Source: Agathobaculum ammoniilyticum (lineage in GTDB: Bacteria > Bacillota > Clostridia > Oscillospirales > Butyricicoccaceae). From it: a stretch of DNA of 64,000 bases. The notes under the pieces were generated by a model, which had not been told where the DNA came from, did not search any database, and was given only the letters and a program-made list of their open reading frames with translations. Shown piece after piece: positions 36,513-44,834 of this stretch. The translations under genes were made by a program, and so were the position numbers. Location: contig NZ_JAOQJE010000003.1 of assembly GCF_025567315.1 (NCBI RefSeq), positions 183,781-247,780 on the forward strand. Reading direction: 5' to 3'. Each line of letters opens with the position of its first letter. Positions within the stretch are counted from its first letter, which is position 1.

Positions 36513-37715
36513 TTATTGTATCTGCGCCGCAATCTCCTCCGCCAGCGCCTCCAGTGCGGCGAGCTGACCCTCCGCCAAAGCGGACTTGAGCGCGACCGCG
36601 CCTTCCAGCACGGTCATGTTCTTCATGCTTTCCAGCACGGTCCGCATATGCTTCGCGGAAACCGGCGCCCATGTGCCATTTTCCAGCAGCGCCACCGTGC
36701 GGTTCTGCAGGTTCAGCGCCTTCAGATCCGCCAGATAGGCCTCCATACGGGGATACAGTCCGCCGTTGTAGGTCGGCGCCGCCAGCACCAGATGGCTGCA
36801 GCGGAAACTTTCCGCGACCAGCTCGGATACATCGGTCTCCGAAACATCATACATCGCGATGCTGCGCACACCTTTTTCCGCCAGCAGGCCGGCCAGTACA
36901 TTGGCCGCGTTTTCCGTATTGCCGTACAGGGTGGCGTAAGCGATCAAAACAGCCTTATCCTCCGGCTGATAGGTGCTCCACAACTGGTATTTTTCCAGCA
37001 GCAACGCCAAGTGCCCGCGCCAAACCGGTCCGTGCAGCGGGCAGATGGTTTCGATATCCAGCGCGGCCGCCTTTTTCAGCAGCGCCTGCACCTGCGCGCC
37101 GTATTTGCCGACAATGTTGGTGTAATACCGGCGCGCGTCGTTCATCCACGCGCTGTCGAAGTTGATTTCATCGTCAAAAATATTGCCCGCCAACGCGCCG
37201 AACGTACCGAACGCATCCGCAGAAAACAGAAGCTTGTGCTGCTCGTCATAGGTGACCATTACCTCCGGCCAGTGGACCATGGGCGCCATGATGAAATGCA
37301 GCGTATGCTGGCCGGTGGAAAGCTTGTCCCCCTCGGCAACGACCAGCGCGCGGTCTTTCGCATCCAGGCCGTAGAACTGCGCCAGCATGGACAGCGCCTT
37401 CGCGCTGCAGACGATTTTCGCCTCCGGATAGCGGCGCAGCATTTCGTCGATCAGGCTGCAGTGATCCGGCTCCATATGCTGAACCACCAGATAGTCCAGC
37501 GCGCGCCCGTCCAGCGCATATGTCACGTTTTCACAGAACAGGCGGCCGATCGAATCGTCCGCCGTATCGAACAGCACGGTTTTTTCGTCCAGCAGCACAT
37601 AGCTGTTATAGGATACACCGCGCGGAATCGGGAATAAATTTTCAAACCGGCTCAGGCGGCGATCACTGCCGCCAACATAGATGAGATCGTCCTTGATCTT
37701 TCTGGTACTGTGCAT
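36513..37715 (-). CDS. Flavodiiron protein (FprA-type A-type flavoprotein)
   Basis: 400 residues. The N-terminal metallo-beta-lactamase domain has the diiron site H-x-E-x-D-H (H-M-E-P-D-H near residue 80) plus M-V-H-W-P-E and S-A-D-A-F-G ligands. The C-terminal flavodoxin domain begins I-A-Y-A-T-L-Y-G-N-T-E-N. These enzymes reduce O2 to water or NO to N2O and protect anaerobes. It appears to be a single-gene unit with its own terminator. Confidence 0.93.
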   Translation of the reverse strand: MHSTRKIKDDLIYVGGSDRRLSRFENLFPIPRGVSYNSYVLLDEKTVLFDTADDSIGRLFCENVTYALDGRALDYLVVQHMEPDHCSLIDEMLRRYPEAKIVCSAKALSMLAQFYGLDAKDRALVVAEGDKLSTGQHTLHFIMAPMVHWPEVMVTYDEQHKLLFSADAFGTFGALAGNIFDDEINFDSAWMNDARRYYTNIVGKYGAQVQALLKKAAALDIETICPLHGPVWRGHLALLLEKYQLWSTYQPEDKAVLIAYATLYGNTENAANVLAGLLAEKGVRSIAMYDVSETDVSELVAESFRCSHLVLAAPTYNGGLYPRMEAYLADLKALNLQNRTVALLENGTWAPVSAKHMRTVLESMKNMTVLEGAVALKSALAEGQLAALEALAEEIAAQIQ

Positions 37716-37898
37716 CGCACGACACCTCCGAAATAGTTTCTGTTAAAATTATAACATATAATTTTACAGCCGTCTACCCTGCCAAAACAAACGAAAGCAT
37801 AAAAAAACAGGGCAAAAAACCTGCGACTTTTGGCGTCGTTCATGATTTATCGTCTCCAGCCCGCCGCATCGCTATGTATGTTCCCCCGTGCGGCGGAT

Positions 37899-37928
37899 AA
37901 AAAACCGGCTGCTATGCAGCCGGTTTTT
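37899..37928 (-). terminator. Terminator of the EF-G-like gene
   Basis: AAAACCGGCTG paired with CAGCCGGTTTT, with A/T runs on both sides. A second hairpin (CCGCCGCA...TGCGGCGG, about 37861-37896) follows directly. Confidence 0.85.
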
Positions 37929-37933
37929 TTATG

Positions 37934-40018
37934 TTATTCCTTGTTGAGCGCTTCCAGTCTCGCCTTGTTTTCCGCAATAACCTTTTCCTGCACCGGAGCA
38001 GGCGCATCGTCATACCGCTCGAACTTGGAAACGAACGAGCCGCGGCCCTGCGTCATCGAGCGCAGCGTGATCGCATAGTCGGATAACTCTGCCATCGGAC
38101 ACTCCGCCAGGATCTCCTGCTTGCCGCCCTCGATCGGGTTCATACCCATGATCCGCCCGCGGCGCTTGTTCAGGTCGCCGATCACATCGCCCATGTACGA
38201 ATCCGGCACGACGACGCGCAGCGAGCAGACCGGTTCAAGCAGCACCGGACTCGCCTGTGGGATACCCGCCTTATAGGCCAGGCGCGCCGCCATCTTGAAC
38301 GAAAGCTCGTTGGAATCCACGTCATGATAAGAGCCATCCAGCAGCGTGGCATGCAGACCGACCAGCGGATAGCCCGCCAGCACGCCATGCTCCATTGCCT
38401 CGCGGATGCCCTTGTCGACCGCGGGATGGAAGTTCTTCGGCACAGAGCCGCCGAAGATCTTTTCCTCAAACAGGTAATCGCCTTCCGGATACGGCGCAAA
38501 CTCCATCTTAACATGGCCGTACTGTCCGTGGCCGCCGGACTGCTTCTTATGCTTGCCCTCGACCGTGACGGTCTTGCGGATCTTTTCACGGTACGGCACG
38601 ATCGGCGGCGTCAGCACGACCTCCACGCCGAATTTATCCTTGAGCTTGGAACACAAAACATCCAGATGGATGTCGCCCGCACCCGAAATCGTATGCTGCT
38701 TGGTTTCCGGATTGAACTCGGTCTCGAAAGACGGATCCTCGTCGTGCAGGCGGGTCAGGCCGGCGGATATCTTCTCCTCCGCGCCCTTGACCTTGGGCTG
38801 GATGCCCTGCGTGTAGCACGGCGGCGCAAATTCGATTGGCTCCAGTTCGACCTTGCGCACGCTCATGGAAAGCGTGTCGCCGGTCTTGGTGGTGACCAGC
38901 TTGGAAACCGCGCCGATATCGCCGCAGCCGACGACCGGCACCTCGCTCGTCTTCTTGCCGCAGACCGAGTAAATATGCCCCATTTTTTCATTTGCGTCCG
39001 CGCGCTTGTTGACCAGCACCATGTCCTGCTTGACCTCGCCGGACATGACCTTGAAATACGAGAAGCGGCCGTACTGGTCCGCGACCGTCTTGAACACGAA
39101 CGCGCAGGTCGAGCCGTTGGGCGTGCAGTTGATCTCGATCAGCTCGCCCTTTTCGTCCTCGCAGATCTCGACCGGCTTTTCGTCCGGCGACGGCATGTAG
39201 TCCGCAATGCCTTTCAGGAGCGCATAGGAGCCGATGCCGGTCACGGCCGTGCCGCAGAACACCGGCGCAATAACCAGATCTTTGACGCCCTGACGGATGC
39301 CCGCGATCAGTTCTTCGTCCGAGAATTCCTCGCCCGCAAAATAGCGCTCCATCAGCTCCTCGGACAGCTCGGCCACATTTTCGCACAGCGCCGCGCGGTG
39401 CTGGTCGATACGGTCCTTCATATCGTCCGGAATCGGGATCTCGACGCGCTTGCTGCCCTCCATGCGGTACGCTTTGCGGATGACGCAGTCGACCACGCCG
39501 GCCGTATCGCGGTTGCCCTCGAAGATCGGCACCACGATCGGGCAGACCGAAACGCCGAACTGCTTCTGCAGCTTATGCAGCGAGGTATAGTAATCCGAGT
39601 TCTCCTCGTCGATCTTGGAGATATAGAACATGCGCGGCATGGAACGCGCCTCGCAGCGCTCCCAAGCCTTTTCCGTCCCCACGCCCGGACCGGCCTTGCC
39701 AGTGGCGATGATCAAAGCGGATTCGGCTACGCGCAGCGCGCAGTTTACTTCGCTTTCAAAATCAAAGAAACCAGGGGTATCAAGCAGATTGATCTTGCAG
39801 CCGTTCCATTCAACAGGCGCCACAGCCGTTGAGATCGAAAACTTGCGTTTGATCTCCTCTGGATCGAAATCGCATACAGTGTTGCCATCCGTGATCTTTC
39901 CGACACGGTCGGTCACTCCGGCGATATTGAGCAGGCTCTCGACGAGCGAGGTCTTGCCGTCGCCGCCATGCCCCATCAGACATACGTTACGGATCTTGTT
40001 AACCGGGTAATTGGCCAT
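37934..40018 (-). CDS. EF-G-like translational GTPase (EF-G2 subfamily)
   Basis: 694 residues. GTPase motifs: G-H-G-G-D-G-K-T-S (P-loop), D-T-P-G-F-F-D-F and, in place of N-K-x-D, S-K-I-D. EF-G domains II to V follow, with the domain IV segment F-A-P-Y-P-E-G-D-Y-L-F-E. The P-loop G-G-D and the altered guanine motif are typical of the second EF-G type rather than the main FusA. The cellular role is not settled (a secondary translocase or ribosome-associated GTPase). I chose ATG 40018, with GGGGAG upstream, over an in-frame start at 40099. A strong promoter lies upstream. Confidence 0.9.
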   Translation of the reverse strand: MANYPVNKIRNVCLMGHGGDGKTSLVESLLNIAGVTDRVGKITDGNTVCDFDPEEIKRKFSISTAVAPVEWNGCKINLLDTPGFFDFESEVNCALRVAESALIIATGKAGPGVGTEKAWERCEARSMPRMFYISKIDEENSDYYTSLHKLQKQFGVSVCPIVVPIFEGNRDTAGVVDCVIRKAYRMEGSKRVEIPIPDDMKDRIDQHRAALCENVAELSEELMERYFAGEEFSDEELIAGIRQGVKDLVIAPVFCGTAVTGIGSYALLKGIADYMPSPDEKPVEICEDEKGELIEINCTPNGSTCAFVFKTVADQYGRFSYFKVMSGEVKQDMVLVNKRADANEKMGHIYSVCGKKTSEVPVVGCGDIGAVSKLVTTKTGDTLSMSVRKVELEPIEFAPPCYTQGIQPKVKGAEEKISAGLTRLHDEDPSFETEFNPETKQHTISGAGDIHLDVLCSKLKDKFGVEVVLTPPIVPYREKIRKTVTVEGKHKKQSGGHGQYGHVKMEFAPYPEGDYLFEEKIFGGSVPKNFHPAVDKGIREAMEHGVLAGYPLVGLHATLLDGSYHDVDSNELSFKMAARLAYKAGIPQASPVLLEPVCSLRVVVPDSYMGDVIGDLNKRRGRIMGMNPIEGGKQEILAECPMAELSDYAITLRSMTQGRGSFVSKFERYDDAPAPVQEKVIAENKARLEALNKE

Positions 40019-40090
40019 ATTTGATAAACACTCCCCTGCCCTTGCCTTCACGCGGGCGCTTAGTTGGCGGGAACAAACTCCCTGTTTGTT

Positions 40091-40119
40091 ATTATACACG
40101 ACTTTACCAATTCATGCAA
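40091..40119 (-). promoter_or_regulatory. Promoter of the EF-G-like gene
   Basis: TTGCAT (40114-40119) and TATAAT (40091-40096) with a 17-base spacer on the minus strand, about 73 bases before the start. Confidence 0.75.
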
Positions 40120-40290
40120 GCTGTTTTTTGTGCAATTTTAATGTACCCCTCTGTCTTTTTTCGACAGAGCCGCACCGCCCGAAAATTTTTTATTTTTTTG
40201 TTTTTTTCCTGTCACAAAACCGCCTTTTCAAACGTTATATAAGCGTAATGGTTTTTACCCCGCTGTGCAGAATGGAAAGGAGCCTCCGTC

Positions 40291-40377
40291 ATGACCCGTG
40301 CTTATCTTGCTACCGCCGCCGCCGTTTTGGCATTGGCTCTCGCGGTGTTTTCGGTCGTGTCCATCCTGCCGTTTTGA
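40291..40377 (+). CDS. 28-residue single-helix membrane peptide
   Basis: ATG at 40291 with AAAGGAG ten bases upstream, TGA at 40375. After M-T-R-A-Y the product is one continuous hydrophobic helix (A/V/L-rich) ending S-I-L-P-F. A GC-rich hairpin (GCCGGAGCG...CGCTCCGGC, about 40413-40433) with a following T-rich stretch could end the transcript. No other gene lies on this strand nearby. Family not recognised. It could be a small membrane peptide or type I toxin-like product; no antisense RNA can be shown. Confidence 0.5.
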   Translation: MTRAYLATAAAVLALALAVFSVVSILPF

Positions 40378-40412
40378 ACCCCTCTTTTTCTTCTCTTCTA
40401 CCGATCGGGCTG

Positions 40413-40445
40413 CCGGAGCGGTTCGCTCCGGCGGCCTTTGCTTTT
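40413..40445 (+). terminator. Probable terminator of the 28-codon ORF
   Basis: GCCGGAGCG and CGCTCCGGC pair over a two- to three-base loop, followed by CCTTTGCTTTT. Confidence 0.6.
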
Positions 40446-40474
40446 GCCAAGCGGCCACTCCCCGGCAAGGGGCA

Positions 40475-40516
40475 AATGAAAAGGGCCTGGAAGCATGCTT
40501 CCAGGCCCTTTTCATT
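40475..40516 (-). terminator. 42-base perfect palindrome, terminator of the P-type-ATPase-like gene
   Basis: The 42 bases are identical to their own reverse complement, centred on GCATGC. The arm ends (AATGAAAA / TTTTCATT) give T-rich tails in both directions. It lies 12 bases past the gene stop. Confidence 0.8.
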
Positions 40517-40527
40517 ATTTCCTTATC

Positions 40528-42732
40528 TCAGTGCGTCTGCTGTGTGATAATGAATACCGGAACATACCAGATCAACAGATACAGCAGCAGGTGCAGAACC
40601 GGCAGTGCGTCCACCGCGTTCTGGAACACCAGATAGAATACGATCAGCATTCCGCATATGCCGGCAAAGGCACCCAGCGTCAAGGCGGAGCGCACCGCGC
40701 CTGCCAGCTTGTCCGCACAGCGGAGTACCTGCAGGAACGGTCCCGCCCCCTCGCGGACTAGGATCGCGGCGGGCGCGTCCGCCTTTGCATAGGTGGGATC
40801 AAGCAGCCGGCGCACGCTGTCCGGCTCCGGCTGATCGGCAAAGCCGCGGCGCAGGTCGAACTGGCTCTCCACCATAGCGGGCGAAATGTTGAAATCCCGC
40901 ACTGCCAGCGCCGCGTTCATATGCATCCGGCGCATCAGGCGCATTGCCTGGTAGGTACTTTTCGTCGGCTGGTAACGGAGCAGCAGCGCGCCCGCCAGCA
41001 CGTTGTCCACAACCAGATAGGCGCTAACCGTTTCATCCTCCGTCTGGCCCGAACGGATACGCTGCCCCAGCTTGACCATGAGCGCCGCTGTGCCAAGCAC
41101 CATGCGGCTCCCGCCGATCTCTCCGGCAAGGCCGCCCTCGACAAACTGCACGTTGCGCGCCGCCAGCGTCACGCCGTACCGCTCCCGCACCGCCTCGGTC
41201 AGCACACGTCCCAGCTCAAGACCGGCCGCATCCGCGAGCGCTGCGGCGCAGCCCAGCAACTTATCGTCCGACATCCGCCCCGCGTTCTGCAGCGCCTCCA
41301 AGCTGATCGAGCCCGCAGGGAACAGGTCGTTTTCAGTCAGGACGACCTCCTCGGTCCCGCGCAGAAGGTTGGCCTGGCGCGCCCCTGCGAGCGCCGCGCC
41401 CGACCCGAGCAGGCGGCGCGAGATATTCTTATAGCTCGCGCCGAACGCGCACAGCAGGCCGAGCGGCGCGGATACCGACAAAATCGCGGAAAACGCCCAG
41501 AAAAAGCGCACCGGCTCGCCGCGCGCAACCGAAGCCACCAGCGCGAAGATGATGGACGCCGCCAGCGCGATCGGCACATAGATCATGGAAAAGCGGTCGA
41601 CCGTATCCGGCCGTTCCATCTCCAGCAAAAAAGCCTTATCATCGTGCAGCGGCCCCTTGACCGCCCTGCACGCGTCATCCTCCCTGTCGTAATGGCTGTA
41701 GACCGCCATCGGCTGCTCCGCCGAGCAGATCGCCTGATAGGCGCGCGCCTGCGCGGCGTACCGTCCGCGCTCCTCCCGCATTGCCGCGTACAGCAGCAGG
41801 ATGCTGACCGCGAGGTACGGCACCTGCACGCCGGGCGCGTTTTCAAAAACGATAATGGACGCGCCGTGCAGCAGCGACGCAACAATGGCGAACGAAACCA
41901 GCGACGCCCGATCGGGCGCGCCGTGAAACAGGCTGTTAAAGCCCATGCCGAACACATCCACGCCCAGGAAAAGCGCGATAAACTGCAGCAGCAGGAGCAC
42001 GCCAATGCCGATGCCCGGGTTCTCCACCGCGTCGAGCACAACCGGTAGCGGCAGCACGTCAAAGCTGGGCGCGAGGCTCAGGTAAGCCGCAGCCGCAGCC
42101 AAAATCAATACGATCACGGACCGCACGGAAAGCCCCCGCGCCCGCCGCTTGAACGAGCGGGCGGCCTGCGCCGGATCGCGCAGCCGGATCTCCTCCGCTT
42201 CCTCCTGCTGTTCGGCGGCCAGACGCGCCGCGCGCGCCTCCTTGCGGCTCATCCGCTCCCCACGCGCTGCGCGGCGCGCGGGTGGCTGCTCCGTCATGTC
42301 CTCGTACAGCTCCTCTTCCTCCTGCACGGCCGCTTTCGCGGCGCGGCGCGCAGCCCTGGCAGCGGTCCGTTTCTCCTCTCTCTGCCGTTTCGCCTCCGCC
42401 CTGGCCTCCCGCGTGGCGATACGCGCCGCGCGGGGATCCTCTTCTTCCTCCCCTGTGGAATCGTCCGAATCACGCGGCTGCGTTTCCGTCGGCGCCGCTG
42501 CGCGGACAGGCCTCGTCCTTGGCGCGGCGGGCTGGGCGGCTGCCGCCGGTTCCGGCTGCCGTACCTCCGGCACCGGCGCGGCGGACGGGCGCGGCTGGGC
42601 CTTCGGCGTGGCCGGTGCCAGTCCCTCGACCTCGGCTATGATCGCGTCCAGATCGAACTCGTCCGTATCCGGTACGTCGTTCAGCATCGCCCGAATATCA
42701 TCGAGGTTCATGGTTTCGTCTTTTCTGTCCAT
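40528..42732 (-). CDS. P-type-ATPase-like membrane protein lacking the phosphorylation motif
   Basis: 734 residues. The first 200 are a charged, Ala/Arg/Glu/Pro-rich cytoplasmic region. Then come about eight predicted membrane helices arranged as in P-type ATPases, with a cytoplasmic part between the fourth and the last pair. Where the catalytic D-K-T-G-T-L-T should stand (near residue 460) it reads V-V-L-T-E-N-D-L-F-P-A-G. No G-D-G-x-N-D hinge is recognisable before the last helices. The fold therefore appears retained without ATPase chemistry. It lies 21 bases after rlmB. Role unknown; a scaffold or sensor is conceivable. The homology call rests on topology and local motif resemblance, so it is tentative. 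Confidence 0.6.
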   Translation of the reverse strand: MDRKDETMNLDDIRAMLNDVPDTDEFDLDAIIAEVEGLAPATPKAQPRPSAAPVPEVRQPEPAAAAQPAAPRTRPVRAAAPTETQPRDSDDSTGEEEEDPRAARIATREARAEAKRQREEKRTAARAARRAAKAAVQEEEELYEDMTEQPPARRAARGERMSRKEARAARLAAEQQEEAEEIRLRDPAQAARSFKRRARGLSVRSVIVLILAAAAAYLSLAPSFDVLPLPVVLDAVENPGIGIGVLLLLQFIALFLGVDVFGMGFNSLFHGAPDRASLVSFAIVASLLHGASIIVFENAPGVQVPYLAVSILLLYAAMREERGRYAAQARAYQAICSAEQPMAVYSHYDREDDACRAVKGPLHDDKAFLLEMERPDTVDRFSMIYVPIALAASIIFALVASVARGEPVRFFWAFSAILSVSAPLGLLCAFGASYKNISRRLLGSGAALAGARQANLLRGTEEVVLTENDLFPAGSISLEALQNAGRMSDDKLLGCAAALADAAGLELGRVLTEAVRERYGVTLAARNVQFVEGGLAGEIGGSRMVLGTAALMVKLGQRIRSGQTEDETVSAYLVVDNVLAGALLLRYQPTKSTYQAMRLMRRMHMNAALAVRDFNISPAMVESQFDLRRGFADQPEPDSVRRLLDPTYAKADAPAAILVREGAGPFLQVLRCADKLAGAVRSALTLGAFAGICGMLIVFYLVFQNAVDALPVLHLLLYLLIWYVPVFIITQQTH

Positions 42733-42753
42733 ATCGTTGTCCGTCTTCCTCCT

Positions 42754-43530
42754 TTATTCCGCCTGCGCGCGGCGGCGGACCGCCTCGAACAGCAGAACGG
42801 CCGCCGCGTTGGATGCGTTGAGCGAATTGACCCGCCCGCGCATCGGGATGCTGATGATATAATCGCACTTGTCCCGCGTCAGCCGGCTGAGCCCCTGCCC
42901 CTCTGAACCGATCACGATCGCGCACGGGCGGTCGAACGCGGCCTGGTAAAGCCCCACCGTTCCATCCGCCTCCGCGCCGAACAGCCACACCCCGCGCGCC
43001 TTCAGCTCGTCGAGCGCCGCCGCAAGGTTGTTCGCCTTATGCACGCCCACATAGGCCAGCGCGCCCGCCGCGGCTCGCGCGACCGCCGCGGTCAGACCAA
43101 CCGCGCGGCGCTTGGGGATAATGACCCCGTGTGCGCCCGCGGTTTCCGCCGAGCGGATGATCGCGCCCAGGTTATGTGGGTCCTCAATACCGTCGCAGAC
43201 CACGATCAGCGGCGCTTCGCCCCGCTCCTCCGCCACGCGGAATATATGGTCGAGCGACACATATTCCTGTGCGGCGGCCTGCGCGATCACTCCCTGGTGG
43301 TTCCCCGTGGGGCTCATATGGTCGAGCTTGCGGCGGTCGCAGGTGACGACCGGCACGCCGCAGCGCCGCGCTTCCGCAGCCACATCCCCGATGCGGGCTC
43401 CCTCGGCCACAAAGACCTTATCGACCGTCCGGCCAGCGCGCAGCGTTTCCAGAACCGCGTTCCTGCCTTCGATCAGGGTCCCGTCATCCTCCCGCGGCGG
43501 GCGGCGGCGCCTATTGTTTTCATAAGCCAT
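42754..43530 (-). CDS. rlmB: 23S rRNA 2'-O-methyltransferase, RlmB/TrmH family
   Basis: 258 residues. It has the L-I-E-G-R-N-A-V-L-E substrate-binding N-terminus. The SPOUT motifs are D-P-H-N-L-G-A-I-I-R-S-A, I-V-I-G-S-E-G-Q-G-L and I-P-M-R-G-R-V-N-S-L-N-A-S-N-A-A-A-V. It likely methylates G2251 of 23S rRNA. I chose ATG 43530 with GGAG upstream over the TTG at 43545, which overlaps that site. Confidence 0.92.
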   Translation of the reverse strand: MAYENNRRRRPPREDDGTLIEGRNAVLETLRAGRTVDKVFVAEGARIGDVAAEARRCGVPVVTCDRRKLDHMSPTGNHQGVIAQAAAQEYVSLDHIFRVAEERGEAPLIVVCDGIEDPHNLGAIIRSAETAGAHGVIIPKRRAVGLTAAVARAAAGALAYVGVHKANNLAAALDELKARGVWLFGAEADGTVGLYQAAFDRPCAIVIGSEGQGLSRLTRDKCDYIISIPMRGRVNSLNASNAAAVLLFEAVRRRAQAE

Positions 43531-43563
43531 ATTCCTACGCTCCAAAAATTTTCAGATATTGAT

Positions 43564-43593
43564 AGTATAGCACACTTTCCCCCACGTTTTCAA
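43564..43593 (-). promoter_or_regulatory. Promoter of rlmB
   Basis: TTGAAA (43588-43593) and TATACT (43564-43569) with an 18-base spacer on the minus strand, 34 bases before the rlmB ATG. Confidence 0.7.
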
Positions 43594-43783
43594 CGCTGTA
43601 CGACGGAAAACATAAAATTTACACGTTTTTCGCCCCTCATCCTTCCGCAAAAGGCTCACTGGAGCGCGCGCCGCATGGATAGCCGCAAAGCAGCTATTAT
43701 ACATTTATTTTATTTATTATCAGCGGTCAGCGGCGCTTAGCAGTCGCTTCAAGCAAAAAAGTACCGGCCGCTGTGGTATGTGG

Positions 43784-43789
43784 TATAAT
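43784..43789 (+). promoter_or_regulatory. Extended -10 promoter of the coiled-coil gene
   Basis: TGgTATAAT on the plus strand. It overlaps the in-frame ATG at 43778, which would then lie upstream of the transcript. This supports the TTG start at 43817. Confidence 0.55.
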
Positions 43790-43816
43790 GATAAAAACGA
43801 ACGGGAGGGATCGCAT

Positions 43817-44752
43817 TTGACGCCATACGATGAAACGCTCCGCACCCTCAGGCAGCAGGCCGACCGGCTCAACCGGCTGCGGGGCATGCTGGACGAGCTG
43901 TACCGCGAGCGGCAACGCCTGGAGGAACGGGAGCGCAGCCTGGCTGTGGTACGGGCTGCGGAGCAAAAGGACGTGGACCGGCTGCAAGGCCGCAGCCTAA
44001 CCGCCTGTTTTTACGCTCTCCTCGGCAGGCGGGAGGAGCGGCTCGACAAGGAACAGCAGGAGGCCTGGACCGCCGCGGTCAGGCACGACGCTGTACGGCG
44101 TGAGCTGGAGGCGGTACGGCAGGATATCGCTTCTTACGAGCGGGAAGCCGCCGCGCTCGATGGCTGCGAGCAGCGCTGGACGCAGGTCATGGACGACAAG
44201 CGGGATTTCCTGCGGCAGAGTGGTTCCGTGCATGCCGAGCGCATCCTGCAGCTTGAGCAGCAGCTCGCCACACAGCAGACGCTGGAAACCGAGATTGGGC
44301 AAGCACTCGACGCCGGACGCGCGGCGCGCAATACCGCGGGCAGCATCCTGTCCAGCCTGGACAGCGCGGAAGGCTGGGGGACGTTCGACCTGTTCAGCGG
44401 CGGCCTGATAACCGACCTGGTCAAGCACGGGCATCTGGACGACGCGCAGGACAAGGTCGAGACGCTGCAGACCCAGCTTCGCCGCTTTAAGACCGAGCTG
44501 ACCGATGTATCCATCCAAGCGGATGTGCAGGCGCAGGTGGACGGTTTCCTGCGCTTTGCGGATTACTTTTTCGACGGCCTTTTCGCGGACTGGATGGTGT
44601 TGGACCATATTCACGGCGCACAGTCCCAAATTGCAGAGACATGCGGACAAATCGACGATGTCCTGTCCCGCCTTCGCGCCATGCAGGAAGGCTGCCGCGC
44701 TGCGGAACAGCGCGCGCGAGAGGCGCTCGACCATCTGGTCGCCGGCGCCTGA
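43817..44752 (+). CDS. Coiled-coil protein of unknown function (TTG start)
   Basis: 311 residues, mostly heptad-like helices rich in E/R/Q/L (about 10-190 and 215-305). A short non-coiled stretch in the middle reads G-W-G-T-F-D-L-F-S-G-G-L-I-T-D-L-V-K-H. That segment resembles those in bacterial proteins that associate with TerD-like or membrane systems, but I cannot assign a family. I place the start at TTG 43817: GGGAGG stands about eight bases before it and the promoter excludes the upstream ATG. No signal peptide or membrane helix. It is monocistronic with a strong terminator. Confidence 0.75.
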   Translation: MTPYDETLRTLRQQADRLNRLRGMLDELYRERQRLEERERSLAVVRAAEQKDVDRLQGRSLTACFYALLGRREERLDKEQQEAWTAAVRHDAVRRELEAVRQDIASYEREAAALDGCEQRWTQVMDDKRDFLRQSGSVHAERILQLEQQLATQQTLETEIGQALDAGRAARNTAGSILSSLDSAEGWGTFDLFSGGLITDLVKHGHLDDAQDKVETLQTQLRRFKTELTDVSIQADVQAQVDGFLRFADYFFDGLFADWMVLDHIHGAQSQIAETCGQIDDVLSRLRAMQEGCRAAEQRAREALDHLVAGA

Positions 44753-44765
44753 CGCATCGGTACGG

Positions 44766-44804
44766 AAAAAGACCCCCAGGGCAGCCAGCCCTGGGGGTCT
44801 TTTT
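44766..44804. terminator. Bidirectional terminator between the coiled-coil gene and the SDR gene
   Basis: AAAAAGACCCCCAGGGC pairs with its complement, leaving an A-run and a T-run on the two sides. It serves both converging units. Confidence 0.9.
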
Positions 44805-44834
44805 GATAATGGAAAGCGCCGGAGCAGGCGCCCC

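Noticed and set aside
38324..39832. 502-codon open frame opposite the EF-G-like gene
   Set aside because: Antisense shadow rich in R/H/L; the GTPase motifs are on the other strand.
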